From contig NZ_BMQI01000003.1 in assembly GCF_014648035.1 (NCBI RefSeq), positions 62,001 to 126,000 on the forward strand: a stretch of DNA of 64,000 nucleotides. Reading direction: 5' to 3'. A program made the translations under genes and the position numbers. The DNA comes from Shewanella algicola (GTDB taxonomy: Bacteria > Pseudomonadota > Gammaproteobacteria > Enterobacterales > Shewanellaceae). The stretch's first letter is position 1, and each line of letters begins with the position of its first letter. Under the pieces are notes generated by a model that worked only from the letters and a program-made list of their open reading frames with translations, ran no database searches and was not told where the DNA came from. Positions 8,734 through 19,041 of this stretch are shown here, piece after piece.

Positions 8734-10407
8734 GTGGACCAGCCTTGGATTAATCACCTGCCTGAACAAGTTCCGGCCGAAATCGACCCATCTCAATTTA
8801 GTTCTTTAGTACACATGTTTGAAGATTCAGTGGCAAAATATGCCGATCAAGCTGCATTTATCAACATGGGTGCGACGATGACTTATCGCAAACTTGAAGA
8901 ACGCAGTCGCGCATTTGCGGCCTATTTACAAAATGATTTGCACTTAAATAAAGGTGATCGTGTTGCCATTATGATGCCCAATTTGCTGCAATACCCAATT
9001 GCATTATTTGGCATTTTACGTGCCGGAATGGTGGTGGTGAATGTTAATCCACTTTATACCCCTCGTGAGCTAAAGCATCAATTAATCGACTCGGGCGCAA
9101 AAGCCATTGTTGTGGTATCAAACTTTGCAAACACCTTAGAAGAGGTAGTTGATCAAACCCCAGTAGAATCGGTCATCATTACCAGCTTAGGCGATCAGCT
9201 CAGTGCGCCTAAACGTACCCTGGTTAATTTTGTCGTTAAGTACATCAAAAGGTTGGTACCTAAATACCATTTGCCACATGCTTTATCGTTTCGTGAATCG
9301 TTAAGCAAAGGTCGCCGTTTGCAATACATTAAAGCAGACATCAATGGTGATGATTTAGCATTTTTACAGTACACCGGCGGCACCACCGGTGTGTCAAAAG
9401 GGGCGATGCTCAGCCATAAAAATGTGGTCAGCAATGTGTTGCAAGCCAATGGCGCCTATTCGCCAGCACTGGAAGACGGTGTTGAGTTTGTGGTCACCGC
9501 ACTGCCGCTTTATCATATTTTTGCTTTAACCGTTAACTGCTTATTGTTTTTACATAAAGGCAGCAAAAATTTATTAATAACTAACCCACGCGATATTCCG
9601 GCGTTTGTCAGCGAGCTGAAAAAATACCCATTTACCGCCTTAACTGGGGTGAACACCTTATTTAATGCCTTAGTGAACAATGAAGAATTTAATAAGCTAG
9701 ACTTTTCTGGGCTTAAGTTTTCCATTGGCGGCGGCATGGCCGTACAGCGTGCAGTGGCTGATAAATGGCAGAAAATTACCAAAACTCGCTTATTGGAAGG
9801 TTACGGGTTAACCGAAGCATCGCCATTGGTGACGTGTTGTCCTTATAATTTAGAAGGTTATAACGGTTCTATTGGTTTTCCTGCGCCATCAACATTTATT
9901 CAAGTTCGTGATGATGATGGTAATGTACTAGCCCAAGGTGAAACCGGCGAGTTATTCGCAAAAGGCCCACAGATTATGCAAGGGTACTGGCAACGTCCTG
10001 AAGAGACATCAAAAGTCATTGATAAAGATGGCTGGCTCGCAACAGGTGATATCGGTTACATGGACGAAAAGGGCTTTTTCTTTATTGTTGACCGTAAAAA
10101 AGACATGATTTTAGTGTCTGGCTTTAACGTATTCCCGAATGAAGTTGAAGAGGTCGTTGCGTTGCATCCTAAGGTGATTGAAGTGGCCGCTGTAGGCGTA
10201 CCTCATGAAGCCAGTGGTGAATTAGTCAAAGTATTTGTGGTTGCCAATGATAAATCTTTGACCGAAGAAGATCTAATTAAGCATTGCCGACAACATTTAA
10301 CGGGATATAAAGTACCTAAGCTGGTAGAATTTAGGGACGAATTACCAAAAACGAATGTGGGTAAAATTTTACGCCGACAACTTCGAGATGAAGTTAACAA
10401 AGCATAA
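8734..10407 (+). CDS. fadD: FadD, long-chain acyl-CoA synthetase
   Basis: A 557-residue AMP-forming ligase, close to E. coli FadD at 561. The P-loop-like signature [13 protein letters not shown] begins near residue 213, and GYGLTEASP and [27 protein letters not shown] mark the adenylation core. It activates imported fatty acids with ATP and CoA at the inner membrane for beta-oxidation. The start is GTG 8734 behind AGGAG at 8723. A strong terminator separates it from rnd. fadR, its usual repressor, is encoded about 8 kb away in the same window. Confidence 0.95.
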   Translation: MDQPWINHLPEQVPAEIDPSQFSSLVHMFEDSVAKYADQAAFINMGATMTYRKLEERSRAFAAYLQNDLHLNKGDRVAIMMPNLLQYPIALFGILRAGMVVVNVNPLYTPRELKHQLIDSGAKAIVVVSNFANTLEEVVDQTPVESVIITSLGDQLSAPKRTLVNFVVKYIKRLVPKYHLPHALSFRESLSKGRRLQYIKADINGDDLAFLQYTGGTTGVSKGAMLSHKNVVSNVLQANGAYSPALEDGVEFVVTALPLYHIFALTVNCLLFLHKGSKNLLITNPRDIPAFVSELKKYPFTALTGVNTLFNALVNNEEFNKLDFSGLKFSIGGGMAVQRAVADKWQKITKTRLLEGYGLTEASPLVTCCPYNLEGYNGSIGFPAPSTFIQVRDDDGNVLAQGETGELFAKGPQIMQGYWQRPEETSKVIDKDGWLATGDIGYMDEKGFFFIVDRKKDMILVSGFNVFPNEVEEVVALHPKVIEVAAVGVPHEASGELVKVFVVANDKSLTEEDLIKHCRQHLTGYKVPKLVEFRDELPKTNVGKILRRQLRDEVNKA

Positions 10408-10413
10408 AATAAT

Positions 10414-10439
10414 AGCCGGCAATTGAGCCGGCTTTTTTA
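10414..10439 (+). terminator. fadD terminator
   Basis: A 7-bp stem AGCCGGC (10414-10420) / GCCGGCT (10427-10433) with loop AATTGA and a T-run. It also argues against an rnd start at 10423, which would lie inside the hairpin. Confidence 0.87.
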
Positions 10440-10479
10440 TTGGTGTTTTTCCCCATTTGTATTTTTAGCGGAGCTTATT

Positions 10480-11592
10480 TTGTTAACGTTTGAATATATC
10501 AGTGATGATGCCAGCCTTTTATCATTAGTTGAGCAGTACCAACAGAGCACCTTATTAGTACTTGATACTGAATTTGTCCGCACTCGAACCTACTATGCCA
10601 AATTAGGGCTTATCCAAGCTTATGACGGTAAAACTTTAGCGTTAATCGACCCAGTTGCTATTACCGATCTCAGTCCCTTTTGGCAATTACTCACCAACCA
10701 ACAGATTGTGAAGTTAGTGCATTCATGCAGCGAAGACCTTGAAGTTTTTGCCCATTATGGTGAGTGTCAGCCAAGCCCGCTATTTGATAGCCAAATTGCA
10801 GCCAGTCTTGCTGGATTAGGCCATGGTTTAGGTTATGCCAAGCTCGTTGATGCTTGTTTGCAAGTTGAAATTGATAAAGGTGAATCTCGTACTGATTGGA
10901 TGAAACGCCCATTGACTGAGGCGCAGCTGCAGTACGCTGCAAACGATGTGTATTATTTATATAAGCTCTATCCGCAACTTCAACAAAAGCTCGCTGAAAG
11001 CCAGCGTGAAGCCTGGCTGTTTGAAGAAGGGCAGCGCATGACCGAAGGACGGATGTCATTACCTGACGGCGACACCATTTATCTGAAAGTTAAAAATGCT
11101 TTTCAATTAAATAGTCAGCAATTAGCTTACTTAAAAGTGTTAGCAAAGTGGCGTTTAAATAAAGCCGTTAATCGTAATTTAGCTTTGGGTTTTGTGGTTA
11201 AAGATCATGCATTAATTGCGTTAGCGAAAAAACAGCCAACAACCCTAACTGAGTTAAACCGTTTAACCGATTTAACTGAGCAAGAAAAACGGATTCATGG
11301 CAAAGAGTTGTTAAGTGTAATGGCAACTGCCGACTTAACTCACTTGCCAGAGGTTGTTGACATTGTTGCGCTTAAATCAGGATACAAGTCGGCCTTTAAA
11401 GACGTTAAAAATCGTTTAACCGAATTATGCGAACGTGAAGCTGTGTCACTTGAGTTTGTGGGCTCTAAACGTCATATACATGAATATTTACTTTGGCTTT
11501 ATCATGAGAAGCAAACTGCAACTCCATTACTGTTAAGTGGTTGGCGCGGTGAATTAGTAAAAGATTTACTGGCAGATGTGCGCTTTGGTTAA
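10480..11592 (+). CDS. rnd: RNase D, 3'-5' exoribonuclease
   Basis: A DEDD-type exonuclease of about 370 residues that trims tRNA 3' ends. The Exo I motif is LVLDTEFVRTRTYY (D29, E31), Exo II lies in VHSCSEDLEVF and Exo III in YAANDVYYLYKLY. Two HRDC-like helical domains follow, including LKVLAKWRLNKAVNRN. I chose TTG 10480 with GGAG at 10470-10473. The frame extends up to 10423 but that TTG is within the fadD terminator and adds an unrelated hydrophobic leader. Confidence 0.92.
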   Translation: MLTFEYISDDASLLSLVEQYQQSTLLVLDTEFVRTRTYYAKLGLIQAYDGKTLALIDPVAITDLSPFWQLLTNQQIVKLVHSCSEDLEVFAHYGECQPSPLFDSQIAASLAGLGHGLGYAKLVDACLQVEIDKGESRTDWMKRPLTEAQLQYAANDVYYLYKLYPQLQQKLAESQREAWLFEEGQRMTEGRMSLPDGDTIYLKVKNAFQLNSQQLAYLKVLAKWRLNKAVNRNLALGFVVKDHALIALAKKQPTTLTELNRLTDLTEQEKRIHGKELLSVMATADLTHLPEVVDIVALKSGYKSAFKDVKNRLTELCEREAVSLEFVGSKRHIHEYLLWLYHEKQTATPLLLSGWRGELVKDLLADVRFG

Positions 11593-11606
11593 GCCCTAAT
11601 AGCAAT

Positions 11607-11645
11607 AAAAAAGGATACTCGCAATATATGCCAGTATCCTTTTTT
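11607..11645. terminator. Bidirectional terminator between rnd and minE
   Basis: Stem AAAAAAGGATACT (11607-11619) pairs with AGTATCCTTTTTT (11633-11645). The A- and T-tracts on both sides serve the convergent genes. Confidence 0.87.
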
Positions 11646-11666
11646 ATGAACGCCTTACTAAGCCGT

Positions 11667-11927
11667 TTATTTTGACTCGGGCAGCGTTACGTTAAGTTCT
11701 AATACCGATAAATTATCATCGTTTTGGTCGAGTTGTACAGACACCTGGTCCTCTGATATCTGCACATATTTACGGATCACTTCAATGATTTCTTGTTTCA
11801 TCTTTGGGAAGTAATCGGGGGCACCGCGCTCTCCACGCTGATGAGCCACAATTATTTGCAATCTTTCCTTCGCCAACGATGCGGTATTGGTTTTTTTATT
11901 GCTTCTGAAATAATCAAGTATCGACAT
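11667..11927 (-). CDS. minE: MinE, topological specificity factor of division
   Basis: An 86-residue protein, the usual MinE length. The N-terminal membrane/MinD-binding segment [12 protein letters not shown] is followed by the anti-MinCD helix around [15 protein letters not shown] and the dimerisation domain with [22 protein letters not shown]. MinE stimulates MinD ATPase and drives the pole-to-pole oscillation that keeps the Z ring at mid-cell. It is the last gene of the minC-minD-minE operon, 2 bases after minD. Confidence 0.97.
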   Translation of the reverse strand: MSILDYFRSNKKTNTASLAKERLQIIVAHQRGERGAPDYFPKMKQEIIEVIRKYVQISEDQVSVQLDQNDDNLSVLELNVTLPESK

Positions 11928-11929
11928 AG

Positions 11930-12739
11930 TTAGCTACCAAATATCCTTTTAAGGAATCCCTTTTTTTCTTCTGTTATAAATCGAACCGGTACATCGTCGC
12001 CTAATAAACGCGCGACAGTATCACTGTAAGCTAAACCTGCATCACTTTCTTGATCAATAATGACCGGTACACCAGAGTTTGATGCTTTAAGTACTGACTG
12101 CGACTCAGGGATCACCCCAAGCAGTTCAATCGCTAAAATTTCTTTCACATCTTCAACGCCAAGCATCTCGCCTGTTTTTACTCTAGCAGGAGAATAACGC
12201 GTCAGCAGTAAATATTCTTTAATCGGCTCAAGTGATTGCTCTGCACGGCGAGAGCGGCTTTGTAACATCCCTAAAATACGGTCGGAGTCGCGTACTGAGC
12301 TGACTTCTGGGTTAGTGGTTACAATGGCGATATCGGCAAAATACAATGCCATCATTGCGCCTTGTTCAATCCCGGCTGGTGAGTCACACACAATGTAGTC
12401 AAAATCTTTGGCTAAATCGTCCAACACACGACCAACACCTTCTTTGGTTAAGGCATCTTTGTCGCGCGTTTGTGAGGCGGGTAATATAAACAATTTATCG
12501 CAGCGCTTATCTTTAATTAACGCTTGGTTTAAATTGGCTTCGCCATTAATGACGTTAACAAAGTCATATACTACACGACGTTCACAACCCATAATCAAAT
12601 CAAGGTTACGTAAGCCAATATCAAAGTCGATAACGACGGTCTTTTTGCCTTTTAAAGCTAACCCGGTGGCAATTGCTGCACTGGATGTTGTTTTACCCAC
12701 ACCGCCTTTACCTGATGTGACAACAATAATTTGCGCCAT
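11930..12739 (-). CDS. minD: MinD, septum-site ATPase
   Basis: A 269-residue deviant Walker A ATPase. The motif GKGGVGKTT at 10-18 carries the signature Lys11, and CDSPAGIE is the switch region. The C-terminal amphipathic helix ([13 protein letters not shown]) anchors the ATP-bound dimer to the inner membrane. It recruits MinC and is released by MinE. It sits in the middle of the min operon. Confidence 0.97.
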   Translation of the reverse strand: MAQIIVVTSGKGGVGKTTSSAAIATGLALKGKKTVVIDFDIGLRNLDLIMGCERRVVYDFVNVINGEANLNQALIKDKRCDKLFILPASQTRDKDALTKEGVGRVLDDLAKDFDYIVCDSPAGIEQGAMMALYFADIAIVTTNPEVSSVRDSDRILGMLQSRSRRAEQSLEPIKEYLLLTRYSPARVKTGEMLGVEDVKEILAIELLGVIPESQSVLKASNSGVPVIIDQESDAGLAYSDTVARLLGDDVPVRFITEEKKGFLKRIFGS

Positions 12740-12765
12740 TTTGTTTTAATCCTTTTATTTGCCAA

Positions 12766-13431
12766 TTATTGGGGCAATGATTCTACTGTGAGAGATTCGC
12801 CATCAAGGCGGACACAACCTCTTTGATTGAGAACGTATTGTTGTAAATGTTCTGTTAACCAATACTGTCCAGCAATCGACACTAATTCTGCTTCTAGCGA
12901 GTTTGCAATAATCACGCTTTGATTATCACCCGCAGCACCTGCCATGGCTTTGCCACGCAAGGCTCCATAGATATGAATGCTACCATCAGCAATGACTTCT
13001 GCGCCATTACCAACTGCACCAAAAATGATTAAATCAGCATTTTGTGCGTATATTTGTTGCCCAGAACGCACATTTTGCTTAACAATTTTTGTGGCGCGTT
13101 TGGGTAACTCAGCTTTTGGTGCTTGTTTGCCAGACTTTACTACTGCAATCGCCATCTCTTTGGCTTGTTCAATTTGTTCTTTGTTGGCATCGGTAATCCC
13201 AACAATAATTAAATTTCGGTCAGTTAATAATTGTTTGAGGGCGTAAAAATCAATTTGTTCATGCTGGATGGCAGACAGGTTTAATACCAGAGGAGCACCC
13301 AGAAAAAATTGAGGCGCTTGAGCCAGTTTATTATCTAATTCAGCAGCGACAAGGTCGAGATCGTGATGATTAATATGCAGTACTGATAATGTAAAAGACG
13401 TGGCTTTTAATTCGAGACTTTGTTTAGCCAT
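12766..13431 (-). CDS. minC: MinC, septum-site inhibitor
   Basis: A 221-residue FtsZ inhibitor. The N-terminal FtsZ-binding domain starts [20 protein letters not shown]. The C-terminal beta-helix contains the MinD-binding run [27 protein letters not shown] chose ATG 13431, since the family begins at this Met; a TTG at 13449 would add six residues. The promoter must lie in the 119 bases shared with the divergent ycgL. Confidence 0.95.
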   Translation of the reverse strand: MAKQSLELKATSFTLSVLHINHHDLDLVAAELDNKLAQAPQFFLGAPLVLNLSAIQHEQIDFYALKQLLTDRNLIIVGITDANKEQIEQAKEMAIAVVKSGKQAPKAELPKRATKIVKQNVRSGQQIYAQNADLIIFGAVGNGAEVIADGSIHIYGALRGKAMAGAAGDNQSVIIANSLEAELVSIAGQYWLTEHLQQYVLNQRGCVRLDGESLTVESLPQ

Positions 13432-13550
13432 CCCGGCATTGTTCTCCAAAACATCAGCTTGAAACTGATTTACAATTATTTTCTTGAGTCACCATGTTAT
13501 AGTGTGCTTAGTTGACTATCAAGTTTGAACCTTTGGAAATTTAAACTAAA

Positions 13551-13829
13551 ATGATTTGTGCAGTATATAAAAGTAGCAGAAAAGCCGATACATACCTTTT
13601 TGTCAAAAAACGTGATGTTTTTGATGATGTTCCAGAGCCATTAATGGAAATGTTTGGCGCACCGATGTTAGTGATGGTTTTCCCGTTATCTAAGCGTGAT
13701 CACCTTGGTATTGCTGACATAGACAAAGTTAAAAGCGCGTTAGAAGAAAAGGGCTTTTATTTACAAATACCGCCCCCAATCGTTAATTTGCTTGATCAAC
13801 ATAAACAAGAGATAGGTTTTAAGCAATAA
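13551..13829 (+). CDS. ycgL: YcgL family protein
   Basis: A 92-residue YcgL (UPF0745) protein with the family motifs MICAVYKSSRKADTYLFV, MLVMVFPLSKRDHL and EKGFYLQIPPP. The structure is known for the E. coli homologue but the function is not. As in E. coli it is divergent from minC, with the lytic transglycosylase-like gene 32 bases downstream. Confidence 0.92.
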   Translation: MICAVYKSSRKADTYLFVKKRDVFDDVPEPLMEMFGAPMLVMVFPLSKRDHLGIADIDKVKSALEEKGFYLQIPPPIVNLLDQHKQEIGFKQ

Positions 13830-13861
13830 ACAGAATCTCTTGAGGAGTAAACAGGACTCAT

Positions 13862-14824
13862 ATGATTCTAAAAATCATTTTAAGCACAATTATTTACTTC
13901 TTCACTTCTCATTTGGTGGTTGCTAATAATAGCCATCACCAATTTGAAGATTATCTACTTTCTCTACAACAGCAAGCCATCAGCGCCGGTGTATCGCCTT
14001 TGTTAGCCGAACGCCTAATTGGCAACATCAAAATATTTAAAAAAGCCAATATCGATAACGATTCACAACACACTCTTGAAACTTACATACCACAAATGGT
14101 GCCTGAAATCAGTGTCAGTACCGCCAGAGCTATGCTTCAACAGCATGAAACCTTACTCAATAACCTGAGCCAGCAATACCAAGTGCAACCACGGTTTATG
14201 ATTGCATTGTGGGGAATTAACTCGCGTTTTGGTGAACGCCCTGGTCGTTTCCCTGCGTTATCAGTATTAGCGTCGTTAGCTTTTAATGGTGAAAATCAGC
14301 TTTTTTATGTTAACGAGTTTATTGCTGCACTTAAGCTCATTGAACAAAGTAAGTTTAAAGTGAATGCTCTCAAAAGCTCATCGACTGGAGCCATGGGGCA
14401 AATGCAAATGATGCCATCGCAACTATTAAGTTACCTAGTCGATGGTGATAATGATGGTCATTTTGATATTTGGAGCAGCACAGAAGATGCCTTTGCAAGT
14501 GCTGCAAATATGCTCAATCAACAAGGATGGCAGTATGATGCAACCTGGGGCAGGCAGGTCAAAGCGACAATGATGTTAGATCCTAGCTTGCTGGGGTTAA
14601 CCAGTACGCATACCTTTTTGCAATGGCAGGCATATGGGATTAGACGTTTTAATGGTAATAATCTACCGCAGCGAGATGACATTACCGCATCACTTATTGC
14701 GCCAGATGGCCCTCAAGGACGTTTTTATTTGGTGTATGAAAACTTTCGGTTATTAGATCAATTTACGGCATCAATTCATGACACTTTAGCGTTAACCTAT
14801 CTTTCTGAAAAAATTAAGCAGTAA
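13862..14824 (+). CDS. MltB-family lytic transglycosylase-like protein, catalytic Glu replaced
   Basis: A 320-residue exported protein with a signal peptide (about residues 1-21). The fold is MltB/SLT_2, with the core segments RFMIALWGINSRFGERPGRFP and SSTGAMGQMQMMPSQLLSYL, and GDNDGHFDIWSSTEDAFASAANML behind them. In E. coli MltB the catalytic Glu sits in GVETRWG; the aligned position here is Asn120 (GINSRFG, codon AAC). If the alignment is right the enzyme is either inactive as a lytic transglycosylase or acts as a peptidoglycan-binding protein. It lies between ycgL and ycgN. Confidence 0.85.
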   Translation: MILKIILSTIIYFFTSHLVVANNSHHQFEDYLLSLQQQAISAGVSPLLAERLIGNIKIFKKANIDNDSQHTLETYIPQMVPEISVSTARAMLQQHETLLNNLSQQYQVQPRFMIALWGINSRFGERPGRFPALSVLASLAFNGENQLFYVNEFIAALKLIEQSKFKVNALKSSSTGAMGQMQMMPSQLLSYLVDGDNDGHFDIWSSTEDAFASAANMLNQQGWQYDATWGRQVKATMMLDPSLLGLTSTHTFLQWQAYGIRRFNGNNLPQRDDITASLIAPDGPQGRFYLVYENFRLLDQFTASIHDTLALTYLSEKIKQ

Positions 14825-14885
14825 CCATTGGAGTTTTAGGTGTAAAATAACGGCAAATTTAAATCAATAACCAGTTAGATAGACC

Positions 14886-15332
14886 ATGATGACGCAATTT
14901 TGGACAACCACACCGCTTGAAAAAATGACACCTGTACAATGGGAATCACTTTGTGATGGCTGCGGAAAATGTTGTTTAAATAAAATAATCGATGACGAAA
15001 CCGACGAGCTTTATTACACCAATGCCGCCTGCCATTTATTAGACAGCGACAGCTGCGGATGTCGACGCTACATTGAACGTTTTAAATACGTACCAGAATG
15101 CACTGCGATTACGCCAGATAATATCAGCGAGTTAACCTGGTTACCTAATAGTTGCGCTTATCGTCGTCTACATTTAGGTAAAGGGTTACCTAGCTGGCAT
15201 CCGCTTTTAACTGGCAGCAAAGACGCAATGCATGCTGCGGGTATTTCTGTGCAAGGCAAAACTGTTAACGAAATGAAAGTAAAATACCTAGAAGACTGCA
15301 TTGTATTGTGGCCATTGTTGGACGTTGAATAG
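14886..15332 (+). CDS. ycgN: YcgN family cysteine-cluster protein
   Basis: A 148-residue UPF0260 (YcgN/YkgJ-like) protein. The N-terminal cluster [11 protein letters not shown] gives CxxCxxCC, and further Cys in DSCGCRRY and at CTAIT suggest a metal or iron-sulfur site. The order ycgL-ycgN-dsbB is shared with E. coli. The biochemical role is unknown. Confidence 0.93.
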   Translation: MMTQFWTTTPLEKMTPVQWESLCDGCGKCCLNKIIDDETDELYYTNAACHLLDSDSCGCRRYIERFKYVPECTAITPDNISELTWLPNSCAYRRLHLGKGLPSWHPLLTGSKDAMHAAGISVQGKTVNEMKVKYLEDCIVLWPLLDVE

Positions 15333-15360
15333 TTAAATCACAATAATCATTGATGACAAC

Positions 15361-15400
15361 ATAAACAAAAAAGACCTCATTTGAGGTCTTTTTTGTTTAT
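15361..15400. terminator. Bidirectional terminator between ycgN and dsbB
   Basis: A 40-bp near-perfect palindrome. The arm ATAAACAAAAAAGACCTCA is repeated inverted around TT, giving a 19-bp stem with T-tracts on both strands. Confidence 0.92.
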
Positions 15401-15413
15401 GCGTCCCACCTAG

Positions 15414-15923
15414 CTACTTAAGCGGTTTTACACTCGGAACAAGCATTATTAACCAAATTACACCGTAAATAGCAAAACACACCATCATCCATTGTGCCAT
15501 GCTCACCGACAGCCAAGTCCAGGGTAAATCGCTGCACATCCCAGTAGGTGAAAACACTGAAGGTAGCCACACATCTAATGGCATAAAGCTTGGAAACTCA
15601 GGGTAAAAAGAGCATGTTGCAAAAGGTGACGGGTTCACTTGCATGTCGTTAAGTTCAGAGGCTAGTCGAAATCCCCATACAGAAGAGACAGCCCAACTCA
15701 CTAACCCTACAAAGCGGACAATCCACAGTTTAGGTTGTAGCATGCCAATCAACCCTGCCAATATTAGGCCAAGCACGGCAACACGAACATAAATACACAT
15801 GACGCAAGGGGCCAAATCCATTGTGTACTGAAAAAAAAGGGCGACTAGTTCTAACACGACACCTGATAGGGCAAGCAAGCCCCATGATAAACGGCCACGA
15901 CAAAAAAGTTGTAACGCTGACAA
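15414..15923 (-). CDS. dsbB: DsbB, disulfide bond oxidoreductase
   Basis: A 169-residue, four-helix inner-membrane protein. Both redox pairs are present: Cys40/Cys43 in CVMC and Cys104/Cys130 in the second periplasmic loop. DsbB reoxidises periplasmic DsbA and passes electrons to quinone. It follows nhaB on the same strand, separated from it by a terminator. Confidence 0.95.
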   Translation of the reverse strand: MSALQLFCRGRLSWGLLALSGVVLELVALFFQYTMDLAPCVMCIYVRVAVLGLILAGLIGMLQPKLWIVRFVGLVSWAVSSVWGFRLASELNDMQVNPSPFATCSFYPEFPSFMPLDVWLPSVFSPTGMCSDLPWTWLSVSMAQWMMVCFAIYGVIWLIMLVPSVKPLK

Positions 15924-15950
15924 GTGCTGCTCCTAATACATTTTACAGAT

Positions 15951-15977
15951 AAAAAAACACCCTCAATTGAGGGTGTT
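15951..15977 (-). terminator. nhaB terminator
   Basis: A perfect palindrome ACACCCTCAATTGAGGGTGT (15957-15976) with a seven-base T-tract on the minus strand. Confidence 0.88.
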
Positions 15978-16045
15978 CAAATGGGTTGTGTCGACTTTAA
16001 GATAATTTATCTATTAAGTCCATTCCCCTTGGGTGTTCAACCGTA

Positions 16046-17638
16046 TTAATGGCCGCTAACCATACCGCCCAAATCTTTCGCCGAATGGTGAATAATTAAG
16101 TGGGAATCGTATAGTGATTGGGTCATATCGGTTAAGAAACCGGTTTCAATTGCCAGCACACCGACGATTGATAATACAATGGTGTACGGTAATGCCATCC
16201 ACACCATACGACCATAAGAGAGTCGAATAAGTGGTGCAATTGCAGACGTTAACAAGAATAAAAATGCTGCTTGGCCATTGGGCGTGGCAACCGATGGTAG
16301 GTTAGTACCTGTGTTAATTGCTACAGCAAGCAAGTCGAACTGATCGCGGGTAATTTGACCGCTTAATAGCGCCGATTTAACTTCATTAATGTAAACCGTA
16401 CCTACAAACACGTTGTCACTCACCATAGACAGTAAGCCGTTAGCAATATAGAAAATCACTAACTGCATATTGCCTTCATAACTCAGTGCCCATTGAATTA
16501 CTGGCGCAAACAACTCTTGGTCAATAATTACACCGACAATCGCAAAAAAAACGGCTAATAATGCGGTAAATGGCAGGGCTTCTTCAAACGCTTTACCCAG
16601 CGCGTGTTCATCTGTTACGCCATTAAAGGCCGTTGCTAAAATGATGACAGATAAGCCAATTAAGCCAACAGAGGCTAAATGCAATGCTAAACCAACAATT
16701 AACCACACACCGATTAATGCTTGAATGACCAATTTCATTTTATCTTGGTTGGTTCTGTGCGAGTCTTCGTGCGCAGCATAATCCGTTAAAATGCGATGTA
16801 CAGCATCAGGTAACTGCGCGCCGTAGCCAAACCACTTGAATTTTTCAACAAGGAAACAGGTTAAAATACCGGCTGCTAACACTGGCATTGTCACTGGTGA
16901 CATACGTAAGAAGAACTCACCAAACTGCCAATGGGCTTGCGCTGCAATGATTAAGTTTTGTGGCTCACCCACCATGGTACACACACCACCTAAAGCAGTA
17001 CCAATACCAGAGTGCATTAGTAAGTTACGTAAAAACGCTCTAAATGCTTCTAATTCATCATCGTTGAGTTGCCCAGATGATTCTGATGTATGATCATGGC
17101 CGTCGTTATCACTAAAGCTCTTGCCTGAGGCCACTTTGTGATAGATAGAGTAGAAACCTACTGCGACCGCAATGATAACCGCAATAACCGTTAAGGCATC
17201 TAAGAAGGCAGACAGAAATGCTGATGCAGTACAAAACATCAAAGATACAATAATTTTTGAGCGTACTTTTGTGATCATCTTGGTAAATACGAACAGCAAT
17301 AGCTGTTTCATAAAGTAAATACCTGCAACCATAAACACTAAGAGTAAAAGTACTTCTAAGTTGGCTTCAATCTCATGCAGTACTTGCGTGGGGGATGTCA
17401 TTCCAATCATGACCGCTTCAATCGCGAGTAATCCACCCGGTTGTAATGGATAACATTTTAATGCCATCGCGAGGGTGAAAATAAATTCTACGACCAACAC
17501 CCATCCAGCGACGAATGGACTAACGTAAAAGAACAGCAGGGGATTGATGACTAAAAATGCCAAAATTGCATATTTGTACCACTTAGGCGAATTGCCTAAA
17601 AAGTTAACAAACAGCGCCTGACTCTTGGTTGCCTGCAT
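16046..17638 (-). CDS. nhaB: NhaB Na+/H+ antiporter
   Basis: A 530-residue multi-spanning transporter. The length and family segments ([60 protein letters not shown]) match NhaB. It exports Na+ in exchange for protons at the inner membrane, which fits a marine bacterium. The start is ATG 17638 with GGAGAGG upstream. It is adjacent to dsbB and divergent from fadR, as in E. coli. Confidence 0.96.
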   Translation of the reverse strand: MQATKSQALFVNFLGNSPKWYKYAILAFLVINPLLFFYVSPFVAGWVLVVEFIFTLAMALKCYPLQPGGLLAIEAVMIGMTSPTQVLHEIEANLEVLLLLVFMVAGIYFMKQLLLFVFTKMITKVRSKIIVSLMFCTASAFLSAFLDALTVIAVIIAVAVGFYSIYHKVASGKSFSDNDGHDHTSESSGQLNDDELEAFRAFLRNLLMHSGIGTALGGVCTMVGEPQNLIIAAQAHWQFGEFFLRMSPVTMPVLAAGILTCFLVEKFKWFGYGAQLPDAVHRILTDYAAHEDSHRTNQDKMKLVIQALIGVWLIVGLALHLASVGLIGLSVIILATAFNGVTDEHALGKAFEEALPFTALLAVFFAIVGVIIDQELFAPVIQWALSYEGNMQLVIFYIANGLLSMVSDNVFVGTVYINEVKSALLSGQITRDQFDLLAVAINTGTNLPSVATPNGQAAFLFLLTSAIAPLIRLSYGRMVWMALPYTIVLSIVGVLAIETGFLTDMTQSLYDSHLIIHHSAKDLGGMVSGH

Positions 17639-18226
17639 TGCAGCCTCTCCAGTATTGTTATTGTGACAGTATTGGTACCATTTTTGATATCAAACAACAC
17701 ATCATTATTTTCAACAAGTTTGGGAGAATAGAGGCAAGTTCAGATTTAAAACTTGATGAAAATCAATATTTCATTAATTTTCATTAAAACCCTAGGCACG
17801 TTATTGGTATAAAACAGCCTGTTTTTTGTTGTAAAATAGCGATGTATTGCCTTAACAAACAATGCGTTAATTCACCTGTTAAATAGGTGTACGCGATATG
17901 GCCATTAAATTTGCCGTTAGTGTAGCGTAAGTAAAATCGAATTGTAATCTCGTTGCTTGGGCAAATAATCATACATCGCACTAACAAAACAGCTACATGA
18001 GTATATACTAAACTTGGTCGGTTTTATCGAGTAAAATCGCCTTATCATGATGATTCTAGTGGAGTAATGTGAGCTCTATTCAATAAATCAAATTTGAGTG
18101 ATTCAGTGCAGGTTAAAAAATGTGCTTTAAAGGTATTGTGAATAAACAATGGTTTTTATTTTCTACCGCTCTGGTATGATCAGTGCAATATTTTCGCCAT
18201 TGTTTAGCAATAGGATATGAAGGCTA
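17639..18226. other. Non-coding stretch between divergent nhaB and fadR
   Basis: 588 bases, AT-rich. It must contain the nhaB and fadR promoters. A 17-bp FadR-like palindrome at 18169-18185 is described separately. A small reading frame on the minus strand (17784-17987) lacks family features and is not accepted. Confidence 0.6.
18169..18185. promoter_or_regulatory. Candidate FadR operator upstream of fadR
   Basis: CTCTGGTATGATCAGTG contains the near-palindrome CTGGTATGATCAG, close to the E. coli fadB operator (CTGGTACGACCAG). It overlaps a possible -10 TATGAT (18175-18180) and is 42 bases before the fadR start, so it may mediate autoregulation. Inference by eye only. Confidence 0.4.
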
Positions 18227-18946
18227 ATGATCATCAATGCCAAAGGCCCAGCAAGTTTTGCTGAGAAATACATTGTTCGTTCCATTTGGGAAAATAAGTT
18301 TCCACCCGGATCCATTTTACCGGCAGAACGTGAGCTTTCTGAACTCATCGGTGTAACGCGTACGACATTACGTGAAGTACTACAGCGTTTAGCACGTGAT
18401 GGTTGGTTGAAAATTCAACATGGTAAACCAACCCAAGTAAACAACTTTTGGGAAACCTCCGGACTTAATATTCTCGAAACCATTGCCGATTTAAACCCAG
18501 ATGGATTCCCATTATTGGTTGATCAGCTTATGTCCGCACGTGGCAATGTCAGTAATATTTATTTTCGAGCATCGATTAGACACAATCCAGACAAAGCGAT
18601 TGCCGCTTTAGCAGGGATTCATTCGTTAGAAAATGATGCTGAAGCCTATGCTGAGTTTGATTACCAATTACATCACACCTTGGCTTTTGCGTCAGGAAAC
18701 CCACTATATGTACTGATATTAAATGGTTTCAAAGGCTTGTATAACCGAGTAGGCCGTTTTTATTTTCAGAGCCAAGAAGCACGAGAGTTAACCATGCGCT
18801 TCTACGTTAAACTCGAACAACTCGCCAAAGACAAAAACTATGCCGATGTACCTGCATTAATGCGTAATAATGGCATTGAAAGTGGTAAGTTATGGCAAAA
18901 ATTGCGTGATGACATGCCTGCTGAAATTGGTCATGACAATAGTTAA
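18227..18946 (+). CDS. fadR: FadR, fatty-acid responsive regulator
   Basis: A 239-residue GntR-family regulator, identical in length to E. coli FadR. The winged helix has PPGSILPAERELSELIGVTRTTLREVLQRLARDGWL. The C-terminal acyl-CoA binding domain contains NGFKGLYNRVGRFYF. Long-chain acyl-CoA releases it from DNA; it represses fad genes (fadD is in this window) and activates fab genes. It is divergent from nhaB. Confidence 0.96.
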   Translation: MIINAKGPASFAEKYIVRSIWENKFPPGSILPAERELSELIGVTRTTLREVLQRLARDGWLKIQHGKPTQVNNFWETSGLNILETIADLNPDGFPLLVDQLMSARGNVSNIYFRASIRHNPDKAIAALAGIHSLENDAEAYAEFDYQLHHTLAFASGNPLYVLILNGFKGLYNRVGRFYFQSQEARELTMRFYVKLEQLAKDKNYADVPALMRNNGIESGKLWQKLRDDMPAEIGHDNS

Positions 18947-19010
18947 ATCATTAATTAATGACATTAATATTGATTTAGATATCGATTAAGACATTGTCAG
19001 TGAGATAAAA

Positions 19011-19038
19011 AGCCAATCGTTAAACGATTGGCTTTTTT
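19011..19038. terminator. Bidirectional terminator between fadR and spoVR
   Basis: Stem AGCCAATCGT / ACGATTGGCT (19011-19033) with TTTTTT after it and AAAAA before it, serving both convergent units. Confidence 0.87.
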
Positions 19039-19041
19039 GAT

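Noticed and set aside
8576..8809. Overlapping reading frames on both strands before fadD
   Set aside because: Both overlap the fadD start region and lack codon bias and motifs; they are shadows.
10423..10479. Longer N-terminus for RNase D
   Set aside because: The TTG start is inside the fadD terminator and the extension is hydrophobic, unlike RNase D.
17784..17987. Minus-strand reading frame of 67 codons upstream of nhaB
   Set aside because: No ribosome site, no family features, and it lies in the AT-rich promoter region shared by nhaB and fadR.
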